Assembly (NCBI GenBank): GCA_964650975.1
Contig: CAZYWA010000277.1
Span: 1 to 9,935, forward strand
DNA: 9,935 nt
Origin: CAZYWA01 sp964650975 [NCBI: uncultured bacterium]
GTDB lineage: Bacteria; JADJOY01
Direction: 5' to 3'
Below are positions 1 through 6,500 of the stretch, in pieces (positions within the stretch are counted from its first letter, which is position 1; each line of letters starts with the position of its first letter). Below the pieces are notes generated by a model. It did no database searches, was not told the origin of the DNA, and worked only from the letters and a program-made list of their open reading frames with translations. A program made the translations under genes and the position numbers.

Positions 1-6
1 TCGGGG

Positions 7-147
7 CCCCACCCCCGAGTCGGCTCGCTGCGCTCGCCGGGCGCCTCTCGGCGCCTGGCCGAGATCCGCGCGAGCAGTCGGTTCGGGGGTGACGGCGAGT
101 GGAAGGGTCCCCCGAACCGACTGACAGCGGCCCTCCTTACACACGCT
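7..147. repeat. Dispersed ~140-bp structured repeat, copy 1
   Basis: This stretch aligns along its whole length with 2366-2499, with scattered substitutions and small indels. Shared blocks include CCCCACCC at the left end, CGCCTCTCGGCGCC, the block GCGAGCAGTCGGTTCGGGGGTG and CACACGCT at the right end. It contains a perfect 15-bp inverted repeat, CAGTCGGTTCGGGGG at 75-89 against its exact reverse complement at 109-123, with a 19-nt loop. A smaller hairpin, GGCGCC-TCTC-GGCGCC, lies at 40-55. No T-tract follows the long stem, so it does not look like a standard intrinsic terminator. No reading frame in it looks coding. It may begin before position 7, because the window edge is only six bases away. 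It could be a REP/MITE-like intergenic element or a structured untranslated RNA, and the sequence alone does not decide between them. Confidence 0.8.
75..123. other. Perfect 15-bp stem-loop within repeat copy 1
   Basis: The arms at 75-89 and 109-123 are exact reverse complements, enclosing a 19-nt loop at 90-108. The same stem recurs in repeat copy 2 at 2432-2444 with 2465-2477, there as 13 pairs including one G-U wobble. Because it is an inverted repeat, the strand on which it might act cannot be assigned. Confidence 0.75.
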
Positions 148-184
148 GACTTCTCGCTTGTCCGCCAAGCAGAGGTCGCGAGCT

Positions 185-200
185 GCCAACTCCGGTTGGC
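185..200. promoter_or_regulatory. Short inverted repeat, possible regulator site
   Basis: GCCAAC (185-190) and GTTGGC (195-200) are exact reverse complements around a 4-nt spacer. The site lies about 150 bp upstream of the sigma-54-like promoter, where activator sites are often found. A six-base arm arises by chance fairly often in G+C-rich DNA, so only its location makes it notable. Confidence 0.25.
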
Positions 201-223
201 GAGCGTTCGCGCGTGATCGGTCG

Positions 224-237
224 AGCGCTCGAGCGCT
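224..237. promoter_or_regulatory. 14-bp perfect palindrome, candidate activator (UAS) site
   Basis: AGCGCTCGAGCGCT is identical to its own reverse complement. It lies about 115-125 bp upstream of the -24 box of the candidate sigma-54 promoter at 350-365. Enhancer-binding proteins that activate sigma-54 promoters typically bind dyad-symmetric sites about 80-200 bp upstream of the start, so position and symmetry both fit. That is an inference from geometry. The motif matches no specific regulator consensus I can name. Confidence 0.35.
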
Positions 238-349
238 GCGGCCAGGGCCGTGCTCGGGCGCGCCGTCATCGCATGAAATCCCACGCTTTTCTGGGAGGGC
301 GGCGAAGAGGCCGCGGCGTTGGCCCGGCGGCTCGGCCTCCCCCACGCGG

Positions 350-365
350 TGGCACGAGTCTCGCT
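350..365 (+). promoter_or_regulatory. Candidate sigma-54 (RpoN) promoter for the PilZ gene
   Basis: TGGCACGAGTCTCGCT closely matches the -24/-12 consensus TGGCACG-N4-TTGCW, with a single mismatch (TCGCT for TTGCT). The critical GG (351-352) and GC (363-364) dinucleotides are separated by exactly 10 nt, as required. Transcription would start near position 376, leaving a leader of about 33 nt that contains the Shine-Dalgarno sequence of the PilZ gene. An upstream palindrome at 224-237 could serve as the activator site that a sigma-54 promoter needs. No sigma-54 factor or enhancer-binding protein gene is in the window. Confidence 0.55.
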
Positions 366-397
366 ACTCGGTATGCGCTCACCGCGAAGCCGCACAC

Positions 398-403
398 GAG
401 GAG
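398..403 (+). promoter_or_regulatory. Ribosome binding site that sets the PilZ start
   Basis: GAGGAG lies 5 nt before the ATG at 409. An in-frame upstream ATG at 319 exists but has no such site, and starting there would place the start upstream of the candidate promoter. The start at 409 is therefore preferred. Confidence 0.7.
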
Positions 404-408
404 ATCCC

Positions 409-840
409 ATGCAGGTGCCCGCCCTCAGTCAAGACGAGCTGGTCGAGATGATCCTGGACGTCACCGATCGCCCCGAGCGGCGGCGTTTCCCGCGTCGTGC
501 TTCGCATGGGCCGGTGACGATCCAGACGAGCGAGGGATCTTGGACCACTCGGTCGATCGACGTCAGCGCGGGCGGGATCCTGCTCGAGCTCTCCGCTGAG
601 GATCGGCCGCCGCTTTCAGGGCGGCTGGAGCTCACGTTTCGGATCCCGGGAACCGGGCGAGAGATCGCGCTCGAAGCGCGTCCGGTGCGGCTGGTGGCGG
701 CGCAGCGCCGTTCCGCCACTCCCGGGTACATGGCCGCCGTGTTCGTGCATCGCGACCCGAAGCTGCGCAGCGATCTCGAGCGCTTGCTCGGCCCCAGACC
801 ACCGCACCGCGCGGGTGACATCCGGTCTCCGGTCGCGTGA
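409..840 (+). CDS. PilZ-domain protein (probable cyclic-di-GMP receptor)
   Basis: A 143-residue protein that is essentially a single PilZ domain with a short N-terminal helix (residues 1-22). PilZ domains bind the second messenger cyclic di-GMP and pass the signal on to motility, pilus, exopolysaccharide or virulence machinery. Both signature motifs are visible: the arginine-rich RxxxR motif in RRRFPRR (residues 24-30), and DxSxxG in DVSAGG (residues 51-56), spaced as usual at the start of the beta-barrel. The length is typical of stand-alone PilZ proteins. No signal peptide or membrane segment is seen, so it should be cytoplasmic. The ATG at 409 is chosen for its GAGGAG ribosome binding site. 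A sigma-54-like promoter lies 44 bp upstream of the start. No GGDEF, EAL or HD-GYP gene is nearby, so the source of c-di-GMP and the output partner are unknown. Confidence 0.87.
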   Translation: MQVPALSQDELVEMILDVTDRPERRRFPRRASHGPVTIQTSEGSWTTRSIDVSAGGILLELSAEDRPPLSGRLELTFRIPGTGREIALEARPVRLVAAQRRSATPGYMAAVFVHRDPKLRSDLERLLGPRPPHRAGDIRSPVA

Positions 841-866
841 CTGGGCACGATTCGCCAGGCGGTTGG

Positions 867-913
867 CCGCGCTAGCGGTGTTTCCTCGGTGGCCTTTCAA
901 GCCCCGCGCTAGC
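867..913. repeat. Short direct repeat upstream of the GH84 gene
   Basis: The 10-mer CCGCGCTAGC occurs at 867-876 and again at 904-913, with 37 bp between the two start points, in the 81-bp gap before the GTG start at 922. Each copy contains the palindrome GCTAGC. The spacing is not quite a whole number of helical turns. The copies could be operator half-sites or chance. Confidence 0.35.
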
Positions 914-915
914 AT
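910..915 (+). promoter_or_regulatory. Possible -10 element for leaderless GH84 transcript
   Basis: TAGCAT ends 6 nt before the GTG start codon at 922, and no Shine-Dalgarno-like purine run precedes that codon. A -10 box in this position would place the transcription start at or next to the start codon, as in leaderless mRNAs. No good -35 hexamer lies 16-18 bp upstream, so this is tentative. Confidence 0.25.
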
Positions 916-921
916 GGCGGC

Positions 922-2343
922 GTGGGTGCGCGAAGGCGTTACGGCGCGTGGCTGGCCCTCGCGCTCGCGGCGAGTTGCGGCGCTGACGGATCGAGCGCCT
1001 CGTCGCGGAACGCGTTTCACGTCACGGGGATCATCGAGGGCTTCTACGGGCCGCCGTACCCGCACGAGGACCGGCTGGCGCTGCTCGAATTCCTGGGGCG
1101 GAACGGCCTCGATCATTACGTCTACGCACCCAAGACCGACCCGTACCACCGGGCGCGCTGGCGGGATCCCTATCCGGAGGCGGACCTAGCGCGGTTCGGA
1201 GAGCTGGCGGCGGCGGCAGAGCGGGCAGGCGTCACCTTCACGTTCGCGGTGTCCCCCACGGACATCGTGTTCACGCGCGACTCGGACGTGGAGGCGCTGA
1301 CCGCGAAGCTCGACGCACTGTGGAGCGAGGGCGTCCGCTCGTTCACGCTGTCGTTCGACGACACCATCCCGGTTCTCACCGACCCCGGCGACCTGCTCCA
1401 TTACGGTCTCGACGTGGGCCGGGCTCACGGCGAGCTCGCGAATCGCGTGCTCGCGCACCTGCGCTCCTTCGGCGAGCCGGTCGAGCTCTTCTTCACGCCC
1501 ATGGATTACAACGGCGCGATCCAGCCGTATTCCCATCGCCTCGGCGAAACGCTCGATCCCGGCGTTCCGGTGTTCTGGACCGGCAGCGGCGTGTGGTCGC
1601 CGACCGTGGACGCGTCCTACATGGATCAGGTGGCGACCGCGCTCCGCCGCCAGGCACTCGTGTGGGACAATTTTCCCGTCAACGACGGCCCGTTCGTGAA
1701 TCAGCTCAACCTTGGGCGCTACCGGGGCCGCGATCCGGCGCTCGGCGACGCCGTGGACGGCGTGCTGCTCAACACGATGATCCAGCCGCGCGCCTCCGAG
1801 GTGGCCGTCTATCAGCTGGGCCGCTACGCGGCGGCACCCGCGACCTACGATCCCGAGCGCGCCTGGAGCGACGCTCTCCGCGCGGTGGCTCCCGGCTCGG
1901 CGGCGTTCCGGCTGTTCGCGAACCAGTCGAGCGCCAGCTTTCTCGACCCCACCGAATCGGCCGAGCTCGAGATGGACGTGGATGCGCTCTACGATTCGTT
2001 CGACGCGGGAGGCGCCGCGTTCCAGTCGGCCGCGACGGCGCTCGGCGACTTGCTCGACCGCTTCGCGGGCATCCGCGCCGAGCTCGCGAGCGAGGTTGCG
2101 GACCCGCGATTGCTCGCCGAGATCGATCCCTGGGCCTTGCGTCTCGAGTCGCTGGGCCGGATCGGCCGCGAGGGGCTCGACCGGATCGTCGCGGGGCGCG
2201 ACTCTCGCCCCGACCGCGCTCAGGCGGTGCTGGTGAAGGCGCTCGCGGTCGAAAGCGCTTCCGACCCGCACCGCATGTGCGGCGACGCGATCGCGCGCTT
2301 CCTGAGCGAGGGGGCGGATCGGCTGGCGCTTCCGCCCGGCTGA
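922..2343 (+). CDS. GH84-family beta-N-acetylglucosaminidase, predicted lipoprotein
   Basis: A 473-residue glycoside hydrolase of the GH84/NAGidase type, the family of bacterial and animal O-GlcNAcases and hyaluronidase-like enzymes. These remove terminal beta-N-acetylglucosamine by substrate-assisted catalysis. The family opening GIIEGFYG is at residues 36-43, KTDPYH at 71-76, the catalytic aspartate pair in SFDD at D146-D147, VFWTG at 217-221 and the substrate-contacting WDNFPVND at 248-255. The region after about residue 310 looks helical, like the segment following the barrel in known GH84 enzymes, and no extra C-terminal modules are present. The N-terminus has a basic MGARRR, a hydrophobic core and a lipobox-like AASC with Cys19 followed by Gly. 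This predicts lipidation and, lacking Asp at +2, outer-membrane sorting. The start is GTG; an ATG at 914 is out of frame. The substrate is not settled: muropeptide, glycan or glycoprotein GlcNAc are all possible. Confidence 0.93.
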   Translation: MGARRRYGAWLALALAASCGADGSSASSRNAFHVTGIIEGFYGPPYPHEDRLALLEFLGRNGLDHYVYAPKTDPYHRARWRDPYPEADLARFGELAAAAERAGVTFTFAVSPTDIVFTRDSDVEALTAKLDALWSEGVRSFTLSFDDTIPVLTDPGDLLHYGLDVGRAHGELANRVLAHLRSFGEPVELFFTPMDYNGAIQPYSHRLGETLDPGVPVFWTGSGVWSPTVDASYMDQVATALRRQALVWDNFPVNDGPFVNQLNLGRYRGRDPALGDAVDGVLLNTMIQPRASEVAVYQLGRYAAAPATYDPERAWSDALRAVAPGSAAFRLFANQSSASFLDPTESAELEMDVDALYDSFDAGGAAFQSAATALGDLLDRFAGIRAELASEVADPRLLAEIDPWALRLESLGRIGREGLDRIVAGRDSRPDRAQAVLVKALAVESASDPHRMCGDAIARFLSEGADRLALPPG

Positions 2344-2365
2344 GTCTCCCGGGGGCCTGTTCCAG

Positions 2366-2499
2366 CCCCACCCAAGGCGGCTCACTGCGTTCGCCAGCCG
2401 CCTCTCGGCGCCCACAAGAGATCCACGCGAGCAGTCGGTTCGGGGGTGCCTGCGGGTGGAGCGTCCCGAACCGGCTGACGAGGGAATTCCTCACACGCT
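2366..2499. repeat. Dispersed ~140-bp structured repeat, copy 2
   Basis: Second copy of the element at 7-147, lying 22 nt after the GH84 stop and ending 84 nt before the next start codon. The long stem is kept: CAGTCGGTTCGGG (2432-2444) against CCCGAACCGGCTG (2465-2477), 13 pairs. The one arm change relative to copy 1 gives a T/G pair (2435 with 2474), which is a permitted wobble in RNA, so the change leaves the structure intact. A second stem, GGCGGCT (2376-2382) with AGCCGCC (2396-2402), is perfect here but not clearly matched in copy 1. No T-tract follows the main stem. The element may be a mobile-type palindromic repeat or part of the 3' UTR or leader of its neighbours. Confidence 0.8.
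2432..2477. other. Conserved stem-loop within repeat copy 2
   Basis: A 13-pair stem with one G-U wobble and a 20-nt loop, homologous to the perfect 15-bp stem at 75-123. The loop sequences differ more than the arms do, the pattern expected if the pairing rather than the loop is what is maintained. Confidence 0.65.
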
Positions 2500-2568
2500 T
2501 TGCGGTCCCCGAGCGCCCCGCTGCCGCTTCCCCGGATCCAGGCTTTCGCCTCGGATGAGACGCAGCGG

Positions 2569-2574
2569 TAAAGT
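2569..2574 (+). promoter_or_regulatory. Possible -10 element of the binding-protein/kinase operon
   Basis: TAAAGT matches TATAAT at four of six positions and ends 9 nt before the ATG at 2584. Transcription would begin within a few bases of the start codon. No Shine-Dalgarno sequence precedes that codon, which fits a leaderless or nearly leaderless message. The best -35 candidate (TTCGCC, 2545-2550, spacer 18) is poor. Confidence 0.3.
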
Positions 2575-2583
2575 GCCCGCGTC

Positions 2584-3537
2584 ATGCAGGCTTCTGCCGC
2601 TGCGAGGAAGCTGCGACGCGGGCGCATCTGGACGCGACGCCGCTGGCTCTGCGCGGTCGTGGCGCTGGTCGCGTGGCCGCCGCAGGTCCGCGCCGCCGAC
2701 GCCGGCCCGATGGTCTACCGCTACGACGCGCCCGAATCGGCGCTCGATCAGCGCTACCGCTACCACTGGAAGATCCTCGAGACAGCCCTCGAGACGACGC
2801 GCGCCGCGTACGGTCCTTACGAGCTGGTGCCCTCCGAGCTCATGACCGAGGCTCGTCAGACGTTCGAGCTCGAGAACGCCACCGGCAAGCTCACCGTGAT
2901 GTACCTGGGGACCACGTCCGACCTCGAGCAGCGTCTGATCCCGGTCCGCATCCCGGTCGACAAGAACCTGGGTGGCTACTGCGTGTTCCTGATCCGGAAG
3001 GAGCGCCAGGCGGATTTCGACCGGGTCCAGAGCCTGGCCGATCTACGCAACCTGCGCTTCGGCCTGGGCTTCGGCTGGCTCGATGTGGACGTGCTGCGCG
3101 GCAATGCGTTCCAGGTCGTGACCGGCTCGAGCTACGAGGGGCTCTTCGAAATGCTGCTCAACGATCGCTTCGACGGCTTCCTGCGCGGCGCGGTCGAGGT
3201 GCTCGACGAGTACCAGGAACGCCAGGCGAAGATGCCGGACCTCCACATCGAGGACCACCTGCTCTTTTACTACCCCATGCCGATGTACTTCTGGTTCTCG
3301 AAGACCGACGAGGGGCGGCGCCTGGCGGAGCGCGCGGAGCACGGCATGCGTCTCATGATCCAGGACGGGACCTACGACCGGATCTTCTCCGAGTACCAGG
3401 ACTGGAAGATCGAGCGGCTCGACCTCGCCCATCGCCGCGCCTTCAAGATCCCCAATCCGCTGCTCGGGCCGGAAACCCCCTTCGACGACCGGCGGCTGTG
3501 GTTCGATCCGGAGACCTACCGGCGTTCCGCCAACTGA
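2584..3537 (+). CDS. Exported solute-binding protein of family-3 (HisJ/COG0834) type, probable kinase partner
   Basis: A 317-residue protein with an N-terminal export signal and a periplasmic-binding-protein fold resembling the bacterial family-3 solute-binding domain. A basic region containing TRRRWLC (residues 17-23) precedes a short hydrophobic core, with cleavage likely after VRA near residue 37. The twin arginines followed by W-L make Tat export possible as well as Sec. Recognisable stretches of this sub-group are LGFGWLDVDVL in the middle, YEGLFEMLLNDRFDGFLRG after it, and a C-terminal tail KIPNPLLGPETPFDD followed by LWF. The gene stands 9 nt upstream of a hybrid histidine kinase and has no permease or ATPase neighbour. 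I infer a sensory role rather than uptake: it would capture a small ligand and present it to the kinase's periplasmic region. The ligand cannot be named. The start ATG has no strong ribosome binding site. Confidence 0.83.
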   Translation: MQASAAARKLRRGRIWTRRRWLCAVVALVAWPPQVRAADAGPMVYRYDAPESALDQRYRYHWKILETALETTRAAYGPYELVPSELMTEARQTFELENATGKLTVMYLGTTSDLEQRLIPVRIPVDKNLGGYCVFLIRKERQADFDRVQSLADLRNLRFGLGFGWLDVDVLRGNAFQVVTGSSYEGLFEMLLNDRFDGFLRGAVEVLDEYQERQAKMPDLHIEDHLLFYYPMPMYFWFSKTDEGRRLAERAEHGMRLMIQDGTYDRIFSEYQDWKIERLDLAHRRAFKIPNPLLGPETPFDDRRLWFDPETYRRSAN

Positions 3538-3546
3538 GCGAGAGCG

Positions 3547-6500
3547 ATGGACCGGAAGAGAACCTCCGTCGCATTCATCGTGATCGTGGCGCTGGTCGCC
3601 GCGACCACGGCCTCGCTCGGCGTCCTGGGCCACGCGAGCTACCGGCCGGTTCGCGACGCGCGCTGGCAGCGGCTCCGCGAGAGTCACGCGGCGACCACCG
3701 AGCAGCTGAGCGTGGCGCTCGCCCTGCCGATCTGGAACTTCGAGCACGAGCAGATCGACCGCATCGTCGAGAGCACCATGCGGAACGAGGCGGTTTCCGC
3801 GGTGGTGGTGAGGCTCGCCGACCGCAACCACACGATCCACGCCCGCGCTCGTGACGCGAGCGGGAAGCTCCGGGTCGCGCAGGGCGAGCGCGACATCGAT
3901 TCCGAGGGGCTGACGCTCCTCACCCACGCGATCACGCTCGGCAACGACGTGCTCGGTACGGTGGAGGTGCTGATCACCCCACGCTTCGCCGAGGCCGAGC
4001 TCGCGCACATCCGTTCCTCGATCGTGGCGATCGTGGTGATCGTCGATGCGGTGCTGGTGCTCGGTCTCTATCTGCTGCTCAACGAGCTGGTGCTGGAGCC
4101 GCTTCGCTCCCTCGAGCGGTTCGCAGCGGGGGTGCGATCCGGATCCCGGTCCAGCGACGAGCTCGGCTCGGTGCGGTTTCGGGGCGAGCTGCGGGGCCTC
4201 AAGGACTCGACCGAGGCGATGATCTCGCTACTCGACGCCCGGTACGCCGACCTCCAGAAATCGGAGCAGGAGTTCCGCAGCCTCTTCGAGACCACGCCGG
4301 TGTCGCTCTGGGAAGAGGACATGTCGGCGGTGCGCGCTCGTCTGGACGAGCTGCGAGCGCAAGGCGTCGTCGACCTGGAACGGTACCTGGCCGAGCATCC
4401 GGGCGTGGCCGCGGAGTGCGCGGCGCGGATCCGCGTGCTCGACGTGAACCAGGCGACGCTCGACCTCCACGGCGCGCGCGAGAAAGCGGAGCTCCTGGGC
4501 AACATCGCGCGGACGTTCGCGCCTGAATCGCTGGTCGCGTTCCATGCCGGCTTGCTCGCGATGTGGAACGGCCGCACTCGCATGGAGACCGACGGCGTCG
4601 TGCAAACGCTCGCCGGCGAGCCGCGGCGGGTGGTGGTGCGATGGTCGGTGGTGCCCGGATTCGAGCGCACCTGGGCGCGAGCGCTGGTGTGCCTGAGCGA
4701 CGTGACCGAGCGCCGGCGAGCCGAGGAAGCGCTGCGGCTCAGCGAGGAGCGCTTCCGCTCCGCCATGCAGCATTCGCCGGTGGGAATGGGAATCTGCGCT
4801 CCCGACGGACGGTGGCTGGAGGTCAATCCGAGGCTGTGCGCGATCGTCGGCTACGAACGAGACGAGCTCTTGGCGACGGACTTCGAATCGATCACCCACC
4901 CCGACGATCACGCCGCGGACCAGGCGCTGGGTCGCCGCCTGATGTCCCGCGAGATCGAGAGCGGCGGAATCGAGAAGCGCTACCTGCACCGGGACGGTCG
5001 CGTGGTGTGGGTGCAGGTGAACGTGTCGCTGGTGTGGAACGCCGACGGCACGCCTCGCCACTTCGTCGCCCAGATCCAGGACATCACCGCGCGGCGTGAA
5101 GCGGAGCAGGCGTTGCGCGAGTACCAGAGCAAGCTCGAGCTCTCGATGGATCTCGCCGGGCTCGCGCCGTGGGAGCTCGATCTCGAGAGTCGCAAGGTCA
5201 TGGCGTCCGAGAGCCTGTTTCGGATCTATCGAACCACCGCCGCCGAGCAGGGTGGCCTCGAGGTCGAGGCCGAGGCTGTCGCGACGAAGTTCTGGGGACC
5301 GGACGCGGCGGAGTTGTTCAATGGCGAGCTCGAGCTGATGCAGTCGGCGACGGATCCAGCCTTCACCCACCAGATGGAGCACGGCATCGTCCGCGCGGAC
5401 GGCTCCAGGGGAGTGGTTGCGCTTCGCTACAGCATCGTGAAGGACGGCGCGGGCCGCACCGTGAGGGCCTACGGCGTCACCCAGGACATCACCGAACGCA
5501 AGAACCTGGAAGAGCAGATGCTGCGCATGCAGCGGGTCGAGAGCGTCGGGCGCCTCGCCAACGGCGTCGCTCACGACCTCAACAACATCCTGACTCCCAT
5601 CCTCATGGGCTCGGAGCTGTTCTCGGTCCAGGGCTGGAACGCCGACGATCTCCACTACCGCGACATGATCCGCCGCAGCGCCGAGCGCGGCGCGGACATC
5701 GTCAGGCAACTCTTGCTCTTCAGCCGCGGGGTCGAGACCGACCGCATTCCGACCGACGTGCGGAAGGTCCTGAGCGACACCGTCCGGATGATCCGCGACA
5801 CCTTCCCCAAGACCATCGATTTCCAGATCCACGTTCCACCCGATCTGTGGCTGGTCATGGGCGACGCAACCCAGCTACAGCAGATCGCTCTCAACCTGTG
5901 CGTCAACGCGCGCGACGCCATGGGAACCCGGGGCCGGCTCGAGGTGGGCGCCGAGAACGTGGTGCTGGACGCCGACGCGGCTCGCGCCCGGATCGGCGCG
6001 CAGCCCGGCCACTACGTGGTGGTCAACGTCTCGGACTCGGGTTGCGGAATCCCGCCGCAGATTCTCGACAAGATCTGGGACCCGTTCTTCACCACCAAGC
6101 CGCTGGGGCACGGAACCGGGCTCGGGCTCTCGACGGTCCTCGGCATCTCGCGGAGCCACGGGGGATTCGTCGAGGTGCAGAGCGAGGTCGGGCGCGGAAC
6201 CCAGATCCTGGTCTACCTGCCCGCGCTCCAGGATCGGCCCATCGCCGCCGCCGAGACGCCCGACGCGGGCGCCGAGCATGGCCACGGCGAGCTGATCCTG
6301 GTGGTCGACGACGAGGAGATGATCCGCGAGACCACGCGCCGCGCGCTGGAGCTGAGCGGTTACCGCGTGGTGGTGGCCGCCAACGGCTTCGACGGTCTGG
6401 CCAGCTACGCGGCGCGCCGGGGCGAGATCGCCGCGGTGATCACCGATCTGTGGATGCCGTTTCTCGACGGCATCTCGATGATCTCCGAGCTCAAGAAGCT

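Larger units (their letters stand above)
148..408. other. Intergenic region upstream of the PilZ gene, no gene seen
   Basis: Together with the repeat at 7-147 this forms a 408-bp non-coding left flank. The short open frames here are rich in Arg, Ala, Pro and Ser, have no recognisable domain and no convincing ribosome binding site, and overlap one another in several frames. I regard them as high-G+C shadows. What the region does hold is a short inverted repeat (185-200), a 14-bp palindrome (224-237), a sigma-54-like promoter (350-365) and the PilZ ribosome binding site (398-403), all listed separately. Confidence 0.6.

Noticed and set aside
319-408. A longer PilZ product starting at the ATG at 319.
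   Set aside because: It adds 30 residues without PilZ character, has no ribosome binding site and begins upstream of the candidate promoter. The ATG at 409 has GAGGAG at good spacing.
842-857. A second sigma-54-like site (TGGGCACGATTCGCCA) before the GH84 gene.
   Set aside because: The GG to GC distance is 8 or 9 nt, not the strict 10 nt, so it should not work as a -24/-12 promoter.
2344-2370. A possible rho-independent terminator after the GH84 gene (GGGGC with GCCCC).
   Set aside because: The stem is about 5 bp, the alternative pairing contains a mismatch, and no T-tract follows.
4228-5832. A 534-codon minus-strand frame inside the hybrid kinase gene, and a 409-codon one at 1186-2415.
   Set aside because: Both are shadows of well-supported plus-strand genes. 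They have no domain, no ribosome binding site and biased composition.
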